Assembly: GCA_947305775.1 (NCBI GenBank)
Contig: CAMZEN010000013.1
Coordinates: 1-55,833 of the forward strand
DNA: 55,833 nucleotides
Source of the DNA: an uncultured Verrucomicrobiota bacterium
GTDB lineage: Bacteria; Verrucomicrobiota; Kiritimatiellia; RFP12; UBA1067
Reading direction: 5' to 3'
Positions 43,172-51,905 of the stretch are shown piece by piece. The notes below the pieces were generated by a model. It did not search any database. It saw only the letters and a program-made list of their open reading frames with translations, and was not told where the DNA came from. The first letter of the stretch is position 1; the number at the start of each line of letters is the position of its first letter. A program made the translations under genes and the position numbers.

Positions 43172-43233
43172 GGCCCGTCCGCAGGGGCAGGGAAAGAAAC
43201 AAGCAAAGAAACCTGCCTCCTGCGGCGCGGGCC
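43172..43233 (-). terminator. GC-rich hairpin between capsid and downstream genes
   Basis: GGCCCG-t-CCGCAGG-g-GCAGG (43172-43191) pairs with CCTGCC-TCCTGCGG-GCGGGCC (43212-43233) with small bulges and a 20-base A-rich loop. It follows the capsid stop at 43243 and could be a partial terminator or mRNA-stabilising hairpin. Confidence 0.65.
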
Positions 43234-43242
43234 AGAGAATGT

Positions 43243-43794
43243 TTAGGCCGCGGCCCCGTTGGACTTGACCATGCCGCGATGGTCCTGTTCGCGGATGCCC
43301 ACGTCGAAGTAGACGCGGAACCAGATGCCGAGGACGTTGAAGTCCAGGTCTCCGCGCTCCACGGTGGGAGTGCGCTTCCCCTTGAGGTAGCCGATCTCGA
43401 AGGTGTCCACCGTTCCCGGCTTGCCGAAGAGGTACCACGCGGTCTCGCTCGCGCCGGCGTACTTCGCGTTGGAGAGGTACGGGCTGGAGACGATGGTGAG
43501 CCCCTGGTTCGCGAGGACGTTCACGGAAGGACGGATCGTGTTCTCCGCGCCGCCCGACATGACGAGCGTCGGACCCTGCGTGAGCTCCTGCGCGAGGAAC
43601 TTGAGCCCTGTCGGAACGAGCAGGATCGAAGGCTCCACGTTCACCGGCTGTCCGTCCGCGTCAGTCTGGTCGAGGAACACCTTGATGGCCTTCTTGAGCG
43701 AGTCGGCGGAGAGCGCCGACGTCGCGCCCGTCAGGAGGTTCTTGTGGTTCGACGAGAAGAGAGGCTTGCCGTCAACCATCGTCGGGTTCGCCAT
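43243..43794 (-). CDS. Major capsid protein, Mu gpT-like, 5'-truncated
   Basis: The C-terminal about 183 residues of a Mu-type major head subunit (gpT family, usually near 300 residues). The motif ANPTMVDGKPLFSSNHKN and the end YFDVGIREQDHRGMVKSNG are clear. The open frame extends upstream of this ATG through AARLVDQLFFERL, which is genuine capsid sequence, to a stop at 43873-43875. That stop lies next to an 18-bp palindrome at 43855-43872. The N-terminal third of the gene is missing, so the prophage cannot make a full capsid from this copy. Confidence 0.82.
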   Translation of the reverse strand: MANPTMVDGKPLFSSNHKNLLTGATSALSADSLKKAIKVFLDQTDADGQPVNVEPSILLVPTGLKFLAQELTQGPTLVMSGGAENTIRPSVNVLANQGLTIVSSPYLSNAKYAGASETAWYLFGKPGTVDTFEIGYLKGKRTPTVERGDLDFNVLGIWFRVYFDVGIREQDHRGMVKSNGAAA

Positions 43795-43854
43795 GAGGCG
43801 CTCGAAGAAGAGCTGGTCGACGAGACGCGCGGCGCGGGAATGCGCCGAAGATAG

Positions 43855-43872
43855 CGCGGCAGAAATGCCGCG
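43855..43872. repeat. 18-bp palindromic element at the broken capsid end
   Basis: CGCGGCAGAAATGCCGCG with further complementary bases outside, giving an 11-bp stem and GAAA loop (43851-43876). It marks the point where capsid-coding sequence stops. Confidence 0.88.
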
Positions 43873-43971
43873 CTATCGAAGGGTAGCCGCGCAGATTGCG
43901 AAGCAATCGAGCGCACGAGCCGCAACGCGGCGAAGTGGCCGCAAGGAGCCGCGCCCATCGCAAAACAAAAA

Positions 43972-43989
43972 CGCGGCAATTACGCCGCG
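43972..43989. repeat. 18-bp palindromic element beyond the capsid remnant
   Basis: CGCGGCAATTACGCCGCG at the right edge of the GC-rich prophage sequence. After it the composition becomes AT-rich. Confidence 0.8.
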
Positions 43990-44070
43990 ACAGTCAATGA
44001 GTATTTGCCTCAGAAATTTCCGTCAGTCTTAGCTTCTAACATGCGCCAAGGAAATTTCCAAACTCATGGC

Positions 44071-44114
44071 GGTTATGATCGATATTATGCAAGATTCACT
44101 TAACAATCATAACC
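44071..44114 (-). terminator. Candidate terminator at the end of the RiPP operon
   Basis: GGTTATGAT (44071-44079) and ATCATAACC (44106-44114) form a 9-bp stem with a 26-base loop, just after the last minus-strand gene (stop at 44127). The U tract is weak. Confidence 0.4.
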
Positions 44115-44126
44115 AGGCATTCTCAG

Positions 44127-44630
44127 CTAACATCTAAGTATGACACCAAAGACCACCCAAACAATTAGTGAGGTTAGTGTCGCCGTACCGACAAGACGTA
44201 TTGTTAAGTGCGGGATAGCAACAAATGGATGCCGCCAATTCCTCATCATCCTCATCACCAACGAATCACTCGCGCTTATCATTCCACCCAGTACAAGCGA
44301 CATAAAGGAAAGAACAAACAAATCATTTGGCAGTTCGGTGCAACTTTCACTTTCAGGGTCATAGTAATCCAAGATCACACCAGTAGCAACAATCATCATT
44401 AAGGTAATTGCGCCAGCAAGCCATCCACCCACGAAACTCCACTTGCTATCTCCCAGCAATCGTTTCGCAACATATACAGTTATGAAAGGCGGCAACGCTG
44501 GCCCAAACACACAAATATCAAGCCACGAGGAACCAGTTGCAGAGGGGTCATACGTCAGCCGACTAACAACCATAGCAATTATGCTAATAATCACTAGACC
44601 AATAAGAATCAATGATTCGCACTTTTTCAT
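44127..44630 (-). CDS. Hypothetical inner-membrane protein
   Basis: A 167-residue protein with four or five hydrophobic helices: LILIGLVIISIIAMVVS, LDICVFGPALPPFITVYVA, WLAGAITLMMIVATGVIL, LFVLSFMSLVLGGMI and ATLTSLIVWVVFGVIL. No family is recognised. It is the last gene in the direction of the RiPP operon and might be an immunity or accessory membrane protein, by position only. Confidence 0.7.
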   Translation of the reverse strand: MKKCESLILIGLVIISIIAMVVSRLTYDPSATGSSWLDICVFGPALPPFITVYVAKRLLGDSKWSFVGGWLAGAITLMMIVATGVILDYYDPESESCTELPNDLFVLSFMSLVLGGMISASDSLVMRMMRNWRHPFVAIPHLTIRLVGTATLTSLIVWVVFGVILRC

Positions 44631-44710
44631 GTCATACTTTCACAAAGGTTTTACAACACGAATAATATAGTCTTCAACGACAACATGAGTCCTCAAAACA
44701 CTTTCAACTT

Positions 44711-46654
44711 CTAAAAAGTCTTTGGCCATTGCGAAATAGACAGAGGTTTAAGATTGGGTTGTTTCCCATTCTGAACCGCCTTTTCGCCTGAAAATGCCTT
44801 GTCAAGCCACATCTTTCGTTTTGCATCCTTTTCCGAATCGTCAAGAAGCCTATCACCAAAATATATCGCAAGATTGCGGCAAGCTGTAGACACCCCAGCA
44901 TTTCCAGCAATCTCTAATAACGAAACAATGTACTCATCCGAAATGCTTTGCCTCCATGCGACATGATTGTAAGCCATTGCCGCTATGTTGTTAATTGCCG
45001 CAGGATTTGTCCTCGCCTGTCTCAACGACGCAATAATTCTCTCATCCTGTGGTAGATGATCGAAAGGCAACAGCACTTTGAAATCATCATTGTCAACATC
45101 ATACATAACAAACCCATACATATGCATACCCATCTGTCCAGAAGCCTCTTCCGTCTTGACAACATACAAGTCTTCTCCCAAATACCAAAGGCTATACCGT
45201 TCAAGTTCCTCCTCAAAGTTTTCTGGCTCCGAAAATGTACTCAGATATTTATATACTATCCGACTGTTCGTTGACACTTCGCATCCAGTGTCACATCGCT
45301 TGGCATTGTTCGCCAACCATGAATCAGCTTCGTGTGCGCCAACACTGTTTGCCAATCGACAATACTCCATTAGAGATATCCTGTCTCCTGCGGAATTCGT
45401 GAATGCATTGCCGTTTTCACACTCCATCCATTCCCTCTCGCACTCGGCGAGTTCCGCTGCCTTAGCGATTTCAGGCAGTTCGCCAGAGCCGTCAAGTGCG
45501 GCGTAAATCATTTCCGCACTTGCACCTCCAACTCCAGAATATGGTGCGCCAAGTATATGCTGCAACTCCTGTGCAGATTTTGAGACAAAGGAAGGTGCCC
45601 TTGCCTTTATGTAAGCCTCCAATATGTTCGGCTCATCGCCACCCTTACATTTTCCAAGTGTGCAGACCGGCAACCCATACTGGCACCAGAGCTTCCTGTT
45701 TTTTAAGTCGATGCCAAACGACAAACCTTTCAAGCCTGCGTTTTTTGACATAGCATACTTAGCAACTTCTCGCAACTTTGACAACGGTATATCCACAGGT
45801 AGTGCGCAGAGGTTCCACACAAAGCCATTTTTCACGACGAGTGTGTAATGAAGCTCATCATATGCGCCACCATAAAACTCCTGAAAACCGGAGATTGATG
45901 CGTTTATGAAATCTACGTTATCATTGCTACCTTTGCAGCAAAGAGAGGCAGGCCATTCACCTGAACATTTGCTAATAGTCCATTCATTGTCAGAGAAGCA
46001 AGTTTCAAGAACCACATTGACATCTTTCTGTTCATCGGATTGAACTTCGGCATTCCTGCTCCACATGAATTCGGCAGGTTTAATCCCGATGGCAGAATCC
46101 TTACCGGTTCCGCCTGTCTCCACCTTCGCCACGCCGAGCGAACATGCATAAAGTTTATCCATCACAGACCCGACAAGCCATTTGGCCGCCTTTTCAGGGT
46201 TGTCGTTGAAGCACCTAAATGGGAGCCACGACTGACAGCGTATGTTGCCGTCTTCATCCAAAACAAGCGTTGCTGGCGAAAGTCCGTATTCGCAATCCGC
46301 CCGAAACAGGAACTCCACCATTTCGTCGCGACGGTCGTCTAGAACCTTTGTAGGCAAGTAACCAAAGCAGACAACTTCTTCTGTCTGCGGATAAATGCAG
46401 ACCACCATGTTATGCGAGTCGAATACAGCAGGGAACATACCCATCGTGCCTCGAATATAGATACACTCGTCATCCCGCTCCTGACGCAATCCCGCCTTCA
46501 AGGAATACCGCTCCATGAATTCGGTTATGCGGCTGACAATTTGATCTTCGCATTGCTCGGAATCAACATGTTCCGATGGGCTAACGCCGTCCCTCGTCAC
46601 GCAGCCCGCAAGCGCCAGCATCACCGCTACAGCAGATATAATTAACCTATTCAT
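44711..46654 (-). CDS. Large lipoprotein with Sel1-like C-terminus
   Basis: A 647-residue protein beginning MNRLIISAVAVMLALAGC, a lipoprotein signal with the lipobox Cys at residue 18; an ATG four codons earlier is an alternative start. The N-terminal half has two similar alpha/beta modules, and the C-terminal 100 residues (NNIAAMAYNHVAW, LLEIAGNAGVSTACRNLAIYFGDRL) resemble Sel1-like tandem helices. It should be anchored in the outer or inner membrane facing the periplasm. Its place after the exporter suggests a role in handling, sensing or resisting the exported peptide, which is inference. Confidence 0.72.
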   Translation of the reverse strand: MNRLIISAVAVMLALAGCVTRDGVSPSEHVDSEQCEDQIVSRITEFMERYSLKAGLRQERDDECIYIRGTMGMFPAVFDSHNMVVCIYPQTEEVVCFGYLPTKVLDDRRDEMVEFLFRADCEYGLSPATLVLDEDGNIRCQSWLPFRCFNDNPEKAAKWLVGSVMDKLYACSLGVAKVETGGTGKDSAIGIKPAEFMWSRNAEVQSDEQKDVNVVLETCFSDNEWTISKCSGEWPASLCCKGSNDNVDFINASISGFQEFYGGAYDELHYTLVVKNGFVWNLCALPVDIPLSKLREVAKYAMSKNAGLKGLSFGIDLKNRKLWCQYGLPVCTLGKCKGGDEPNILEAYIKARAPSFVSKSAQELQHILGAPYSGVGGASAEMIYAALDGSGELPEIAKAAELAECEREWMECENGNAFTNSAGDRISLMEYCRLANSVGAHEADSWLANNAKRCDTGCEVSTNSRIVYKYLSTFSEPENFEEELERYSLWYLGEDLYVVKTEEASGQMGMHMYGFVMYDVDNDDFKVLLPFDHLPQDERIIASLRQARTNPAAINNIAAMAYNHVAWRQSISDEYIVSLLEIAGNAGVSTACRNLAIYFGDRLLDDSEKDAKRKMWLDKAFSGEKAVQNGKQPNLKPLSISQWPKTF

Positions 46655-46711
46655 TGCCCATGCCATTATTAATCAGATGAGGTGTTTTCTGTTTTCATAT
46701 CGTTTCTCTGA

Positions 46712-48244
46712 TCAATTCTCCATACTTGTCTCTGCCCGTTTTTGTTGCCGCAAACGCATCAAAGGTCTATGGCCTAGACTTTTGGCATTATTTGGCGACT
46801 CAAACAAAAAACCAAGAACAGCCTCTGCCAACGCTTCGTTTTTATCTCGCTGTTCACGCACCTCTCTTACATATTTCTGCTTCGTGCGATTATTTTCAAT
46901 ATTCCGTTTCTTCTCCGACACAAGGTCATCAAGTAAAGACGTAACCTTTTTTGATATGTCCATTTTTGTGCCAGAATCATGACCAAAATCAAGGAGCGAC
47001 GACTTTAAACGGGCGACCTCACTTTCATTTGCCAAATCAATACCTTTAATGTCGCTAAAAAATGTGCTGTCGCACAACAAACCAGTATACTGTTTAAACA
47101 ACTCAGTTAGTTTACGCTTGGCGTCACTAACTTCTCGTCGCCTAAAACCCATTCCCCAAGGTGCATCCATAGGCCGTGACTCCTCAGTTGCCAAATCGCT
47201 ATTTCCGATCTGAATCATTGCATATATCAGTTCGGCATTAGAATAATGATTTGACACTGCCTGTTCTAGCAGTAAACATGCGCGTGGATAATGGCGATCA
47301 ACTTCTTCCCCTTTTGCAAAGTGTAAAGCAAGCGAATAGTAACCAGATGGATTATTGTGCATTGCACTTTGAACTGCATTAGAAAAAGGCAAGACAGGCT
47401 CTAACAAACAGTCTTTGTCATTTCTCTGTAGGCGGTTCTGCAAGCGAGCATCCATTATTCCCCGCCTCGTTACTTGATCCGACAGCAGAATTCTTTGTTC
47501 CTCTGGGACTTGTACAATTTCAAAAAGTTCCATGTCTGAATCTTGACTGGAATCAAGTGATAAATCCTTTCTTGCAGCAATTTCACTTTCCTTGTCCTCA
47601 CGTTCCGTCATCAAATCTTCTACAGAAATCATGAATGTCGTGCCATTATCATCTACAAAAGAATGTATCGTCATTCGACAATATGGATTATCCCATGAGA
47701 ATGGCAATGTGCGCAACGGAGTTTCATTCTCTTTACCGCCCCCTTGTCGATCCTGATTTTCGAACAAACTTTGGTTTGGCCGCCTTAATCGAGCTACCGG
47801 AAGTATGTCTTTCATGCGAAAGTGCCCCTGACCTTCTATAATCTTCCTCATCTTATTAGATTCTTCCAGTAGAGATTCATGCGTAAGTCTTGCGCCAATA
47901 TGCCCCTTAATCGTCACCTTAAATAACTTCATCGTATATGGCGTATATTCAAGTTGAGCTTGTGTACAGAAGCGAAATGGACGATCTAGTTTAACGGTGA
48001 TATTCGTGAATGGCCTATATTGTGAATGATACCAATTACTGCACTCCACTACTCCATTGGTCATAAAATCAACCCTTTGGTATGGGCTACCGAATGCAAA
48101 CCCACAGAAACTCTTGATACAAGAATTCGTCATATCGAGATTTACGTTCGGACTATTCGTTTTCGCCCAGTCGCTTTGGGCACAAGCGCAAAAAGCAATC
48201 GCACAAGTGGCTATTATAACAACTGTGGTTTTATAACGGTTCAT
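46712..48244 (-). CDS. Exported protein with Sel1-like helical repeats
   Basis: A 510-residue protein with a Sec signal (MNRYKTTVVIIATCAIAFCACAQ) that could be cleaved by signal peptidase I or lipidated at a Cys near 19-21. Residues about 30-180 form a beta-rich domain (CGFAFGSPYQRVDF, LFKVTIKGHIG). A Sel1-like pair lies near 320 (YSLALHFAKGEEVDRHYPRACLLLEQA), and the C-terminus is a basic coiled coil. AAAGGAGG precedes the ATG, 18 bases after the exporter gene, supporting co-transcription. Function unknown. Confidence 0.72.
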   Translation of the reverse strand: MNRYKTTVVIIATCAIAFCACAQSDWAKTNSPNVNLDMTNSCIKSFCGFAFGSPYQRVDFMTNGVVECSNWYHSQYRPFTNITVKLDRPFRFCTQAQLEYTPYTMKLFKVTIKGHIGARLTHESLLEESNKMRKIIEGQGHFRMKDILPVARLRRPNQSLFENQDRQGGGKENETPLRTLPFSWDNPYCRMTIHSFVDDNGTTFMISVEDLMTEREDKESEIAARKDLSLDSSQDSDMELFEIVQVPEEQRILLSDQVTRRGIMDARLQNRLQRNDKDCLLEPVLPFSNAVQSAMHNNPSGYYSLALHFAKGEEVDRHYPRACLLLEQAVSNHYSNAELIYAMIQIGNSDLATEESRPMDAPWGMGFRRREVSDAKRKLTELFKQYTGLLCDSTFFSDIKGIDLANESEVARLKSSLLDFGHDSGTKMDISKKVTSLLDDLVSEKKRNIENNRTKQKYVREVREQRDKNEALAEAVLGFLFESPNNAKSLGHRPLMRLRQQKRAETSMEN

Positions 48245-48262
48245 TGTAACCTCCTTTGTGGT

Positions 48263-50032
48263 TTAAGCAACTCCTGATTGTTCACGTGCAACGAGCGAAG
48301 CAAATAACCCCGGTTTTGTCGCAAGGTCGTTGTATGTTCCTTCTTGGGCAATATGCCCTGATTCCATGACAATGATGCGATGCATATTGCGAACAGCAGA
48401 TAAACGATGACTTATAAAGATTATGGTCTTATCCCGACATTCTTCATCAAACATGCGCATTACCCTGTCTTGTGAAAGCTCATCTAAAGGCGCAGTTACT
48501 TCATCAAGCAGAACAACGTCGGGATTCCCGACCAAAGCACGAGCTAGTGCAATTTTTGATGCCTGCCCACCCGAAATCCCATGGCCATCCGCTCCGATTT
48601 CATAATCTAATGCCTTTAGAACATCCTCATCCTTCTGCAGCAAATCGTCAGTAAGCGCAACGGAATCCAGTATTCTTTTTAACTGCTCATCACCAAGACA
48701 AATATTGCGTCCGACAAAAATGTTGTCGCGAATTGTCCCTTGAAAAATGAACGGCTTTTGCGAGACATAGGCAACATGTCTGGTGTAATACTCAAAGTTT
48801 ATTTCTTCAATGTTTTCCCCGCCTAAACAAATCGCACCGAATGTTGGCGTAAGATGGCGTATGATCAATCGTAACAGAGTTGATTTGCCGCACCCAGATG
48901 GACCTACGATTGCGATATGCTCTCCAGGTTCCACGGAAATGCTTATATGCTTAAGAATTGTTACTTTATCCGAAAGGGTGAATTGGACATCTTGTAAGGC
49001 CAATCTTGGTTTGATATTATTAGGCAATCGTCCTACGGTATGACCATATGAATCGGGCAGTGATTCAAGTTCCTTTAGCCGTATAATCGCCTTCCTTGAC
49101 TTTTGCCAACCAAGGACAATTTCTACGACCTGAACCATTGACATATTAAACGCGCCGCATAAGGCGGAAAAGCCCATATAATCTGAAAAAGCGAATCCAT
49201 TTCCTTCGTGAAATATGAGACACGCCGCTACTGAAAGAACTGTGAACTGAGAAATCCCCCACACTAACCCACCAAGATTCCCGAAAAGAATGTGCAAGGT
49301 AAAGAGACGGATACGCATATCGCGGGATGGTGTGATTGTTTCAATTAGGCGTTTGATTGCAAATGGAAATGAATAAGAGGCCCTAATATCGGCCACACCG
49401 CGCAATGTTTCTGTAGCGACAAGAAACTCTTTTTCCGATGCGTCTGCCTGTCGTTGGTCAATTGACATCACCTTTCTGTTTCCCAACAAAAATAGCAAAT
49501 GAAGCGGTGTCATGCAGATAATGACGGAAGCCAGCAATGCGTTTCCTTGTTGATGGGCGAAATTGAAATTACTTTCTAAGAAATATGGAGAACCAAAATA
49601 CATTAAGTAGACACTAATCATTAAGCCTAGTACTGCAAGTGGCGCATCCACCCAAAGAGAAAGATTGTATGTTGTTGCAGTTTCTGTATCACGAGATATG
49701 CGGCGAACGACTTTTTCTGGCTCATTCTGAAGAAGGAAGTCATTTCGAGTGAAAAGAATTTTTTTCATCAGCCTGATTGTCCAATCGGATATTTGAATTA
49801 CAGACAATTTCCCTCGAATGACAGAAGAAAACGCTCGCGCCACCACATTTCCAATGACAGCACACAAGAACAACAGCATAAGTTTAACAATATGAGATGC
49901 GCTATCTGGCTTACAATGCGCCAACACGTCTGTTACGCTTTTAAGCGCCATTGGTTCAATGAATGACTGGCAGATCGGCAGAAACACTCCGATCACCCAG
50001 CAAATGATAAGAAGATTCAGGTGTTTTCTCAT
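48263..50032 (-). CDS. ABC transporter, fused membrane and ATPase domains (RiPP exporter)
   Basis: A 589-residue half-transporter. About six transmembrane helices occupy residues 1-300. The ATPase domain has Walker A GPSGCGKST at 377-385, signature ISGGQ at 486-490, Walker B VVLLDE at 506-511 and the H-loop His at 542. There is no N-terminal C39 peptidase domain of the kind that cleaves double-Gly leaders in many peptide exporters, so cleavage must be done elsewhere, possibly by the ClpP-like gene that overlaps its start (ATGA). It likely exports the matured peptide as a homodimer. Confidence 0.92.
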   Translation of the reverse strand: MRKHLNLLIICWVIGVFLPICQSFIEPMALKSVTDVLAHCKPDSASHIVKLMLLFLCAVIGNVVARAFSSVIRGKLSVIQISDWTIRLMKKILFTRNDFLLQNEPEKVVRRISRDTETATTYNLSLWVDAPLAVLGLMISVYLMYFGSPYFLESNFNFAHQQGNALLASVIICMTPLHLLFLLGNRKVMSIDQRQADASEKEFLVATETLRGVADIRASYSFPFAIKRLIETITPSRDMRIRLFTLHILFGNLGGLVWGISQFTVLSVAACLIFHEGNGFAFSDYMGFSALCGAFNMSMVQVVEIVLGWQKSRKAIIRLKELESLPDSYGHTVGRLPNNIKPRLALQDVQFTLSDKVTILKHISISVEPGEHIAIVGPSGCGKSTLLRLIIRHLTPTFGAICLGGENIEEINFEYYTRHVAYVSQKPFIFQGTIRDNIFVGRNICLGDEQLKRILDSVALTDDLLQKDEDVLKALDYEIGADGHGISGGQASKIALARALVGNPDVVLLDEVTAPLDELSQDRVMRMFDEECRDKTIIFISHRLSAVRNMHRIIVMESGHIAQEGTYNDLATKPGLFASLVAREQSGVA

Positions 50033-50619
50033 TTCGGCAATGACTTTATTGATGGTCTTTTCACCGTCCCAACTTTAACCGTCAACAATTCTGAATGTCG
50101 TGGGATAGAGAGCTCACTGACATTGGTTGACAACCCTCGTCTTAACGCTTCCTTGGATGAGAAGACATGCCCTTTCTCCGTCATATAGTTTTGCCAACTG
50201 CATTTGGAAATTCCTGTTTTCCGAGCTAGGTATGAAATGACATTGTTGTATTCTTGTCTCAACTTTCTATATTCAAGACCAAGTGCATCAAGAGAGTAAT
50301 TCCCTGAAAGTTCAATGTTTACGGTGTGAGCAAGAAACTCTCCTTCGGGGATGCATTTTCTTTCAATGCCTGCTGCGTATATTACAAGCGCAGCAGAGTC
50401 GCACCTTGCTGTATTATATGTAATTAGTTTACAAGATAAACCCTCTAGAATTTTAGCTATCCCCATTGCAACAGGAACTGAGCCACCTGGAGAATTAATG
50501 AGCAAATGCAATTCCTTTGTCGCATCAGGGACCTTGTTTACGAGTGTATCAATCAGCGCTTGCGCCGTTATTGCCGTGACGGGCAAAGAGAAGTTGATGT
50601 ATTTGCAAGCGTCACACAT
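50029..50619 (-). CDS. ClpP/crotonase-fold serine protease-like protein of the RiPP operon
   Basis: A 196-residue protein with the ClpP fold signature: INSPGGSVPVAMGIAKIL at 41-58 (oxyanion region), a nucleophile candidate Ser75 in RCDSAALVIYAAG, and His98 in EGEFLAHTV at the catalytic-His position. The segment that holds the catalytic Asp in E. coli ClpP (ERDRF) reads TEKGH by eye alignment, so the third residue of the triad may be changed. ATGA coupling to the exporter suggests it removes the leader peptide of the precursor. It might instead be a non-catalytic scaffold. Confidence 0.85.
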   Translation of the reverse strand: MCDACKYINFSLPVTAITAQALIDTLVNKVPDATKELHLLINSPGGSVPVAMGIAKILEGLSCKLITYNTARCDSAALVIYAAGIERKCIPEGEFLAHTVNIELSGNYSLDALGLEYRKLRQEYNNVISYLARKTGISKCSWQNYMTEKGHVFSSKEALRRGLSTNVSELSIPRHSELLTVKVGTVKRPSIKSLPK

Positions 50620-50637
50620 GGAATGGAACCTCGATCT

Positions 50638-51789
50638 TTATAAATACTTTGCCTCTGGTATTGTTTTTAGAAGACGGATGGCATTTTTAGCATTTTGCAC
50701 CATGTCTTCGTCTAGATGAAAATTCCTCGCCACCAACTTCTGCACATGCCGCAAGAACACTGTAGCGCACTCTCTCGCCTGAACTTTCTTCATCTTGCAG
50801 AATGTTGTGGCACTTGCCGAGATGCCAATATCACCATGTATCTTCAGATTCATGGCCGGACATTGCTTACAAACAGCATATATTGGGCAGTTCTTACATC
50901 GAGGATCAACAGGGATTCCCTTTATTAATTTTCCATTGCGTCTAATCCACTCGGATTTTTCCTTCCCTATCACACACGAAGAAAACAAATGGCAGTTGTA
51001 TTGTGTGCCATCTGCATCATAAGATACGAGATTGTTATTAAATGTGCAAAATGGATAGTAATCAGGAGTCTCTTTGAAAAACAACCCGACATCAAATGGA
51101 AAAATACCAGACAGTTTGCCTTCATGTAAATCATCAATGAACATTTCCATCAATTCTTCCAATTGTTCTTCGAAGACTATAATATCACTATCTTCCCATT
51201 TGAATCCAATGCCTACATCGACAGAAATTGAAATCCTTTCTGCTACCATTTCCTTAATCGTTTTAGCAAAAAAAGGCAACGTATTCTTGAATAGTACTAT
51301 TTTGACACGTTCTTCGGGCCAATTATCCGTGAAGAATCTGTAATCTATGGGCTTGTCAGTTCTTGTCAGCTTCTGAACCTCATTCAAACCGTCAAGGCTT
51401 AATGCCACATGAATTCGTTGACGATTTGCAAGTAGCCATTCCCTTATTTCACTGGTGAGCAATGTCCCGTTTGTTCTAATGTCCAAACTATATGGCACCG
51501 GTCTCTCTTCGCTCCAAAGCCACTCCGAAACCGACTTTATCAACTCGAAATTCAATAAAGGTTCACCGCCGAGGAAAGATATGGCAAGGTCTGACGTTCG
51601 ATTATCATTTGCAGCACTTTGAAATTCCTTTTTTAGAATTTCGCGGCAACATTCAATAGACATGAACGACGTTGTTTTAAAACTTTCATAACAATATTTA
51701 CAATTCAGATTGCAGGCTTGCGTAACAAGCAAAACGACCTGTTTTGTCTTTGTGTTTCCCAAATCTGTTTTGTAATACATACTTTCCAT
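50638..51789 (-). CDS. Radical SAM/SPASM peptide maturase B
   Basis: A 383-residue enzyme. The radical SAM motif CNLNCKYC provides C26, C30 and C33; FLGGEPLLNFELI and DIRTNGTLL are the usual SAM-binding strands. The C-terminal SPASM region has many cysteines (FCTFNNN, YNCHLFSSC, CKNCPIYAVCKQCP, FCKMKK) for auxiliary 4Fe-4S clusters. Such enzymes make thioether or carbon-carbon links in RiPPs. I chose the ATG at 51789; a GTG at 51810 falls at the base of a hairpin. It is a paralogue of the enzyme at 52170. Confidence 0.93.
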   Translation of the reverse strand: MESMYYKTDLGNTKTKQVVLLVTQACNLNCKYCYESFKTTSFMSIECCREILKKEFQSAANDNRTSDLAISFLGGEPLLNFELIKSVSEWLWSEERPVPYSLDIRTNGTLLTSEIREWLLANRQRIHVALSLDGLNEVQKLTRTDKPIDYRFFTDNWPEERVKIVLFKNTLPFFAKTIKEMVAERISISVDVGIGFKWEDSDIIVFEEQLEELMEMFIDDLHEGKLSGIFPFDVGLFFKETPDYYPFCTFNNNLVSYDADGTQYNCHLFSSCVIGKEKSEWIRRNGKLIKGIPVDPRCKNCPIYAVCKQCPAMNLKIHGDIGISASATTFCKMKKVQARECATVFLRHVQKLVARNFHLDEDMVQNAKNAIRLLKTIPEAKYL

Positions 51790-51811
51790 CTCACAATCCG
51801 ACTTATTCACA

Positions 51812-51857
51812 CAGTGCTATGACAGTGCGATTTTTTCTTCGTCCTGCCATAGCACTG
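51812..51857 (-). promoter_or_regulatory. Hairpin between precursor gene and second maturase
   Basis: CAGTGCTATGACAG (51812-51825) pairs with CTGCCATAGCACTG (51844-51857), 13 of 14 bases, with an 18-base loop. It lies after the precursor stop (51906) and just before the maturase start. Hairpins here usually protect or partially terminate the transcript, so that precursor mRNA exceeds enzyme mRNA. Confidence 0.65.
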
Positions 51858-51905
51858 ACTTTTCATTGTTGCAAGTTCTGTTGCATCATGAACAAGTTAA
51901 TTTTC

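Larger units (their letters stand above)
17823..43990. mobile_element. Rearranged, probably defective prophage
   Basis: The span runs from a tyrosine integrase at the left to a 5'-truncated capsid gene at the right. It has capsid, neck, tail tube, chaperone, tape measure, fibre and portal genes, nearly all on the minus strand. No terminase, capsid protease or complete capsid gene is visible, and the portal gene lies at the opposite end from the capsid gene, so the module order is scrambled. Base composition is clearly more GC-rich than in the flanking polysaccharide and RiPP loci. Boundaries are approximate because no direct-repeat att pair was found. Confidence 0.75.

Noticed and set aside
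17823..43990. Direct-repeat attachment sites of the prophage
   Set aside because: No shared sequence was found by eye between the integrase-side and capsid-side boundaries, and no tRNA gene lies at either end.
20000..44000. Diversity-generating retroelement associated with the fibre genes
   Set aside because: No reverse transcriptase gene or template/variable repeat pair is visible in the window.
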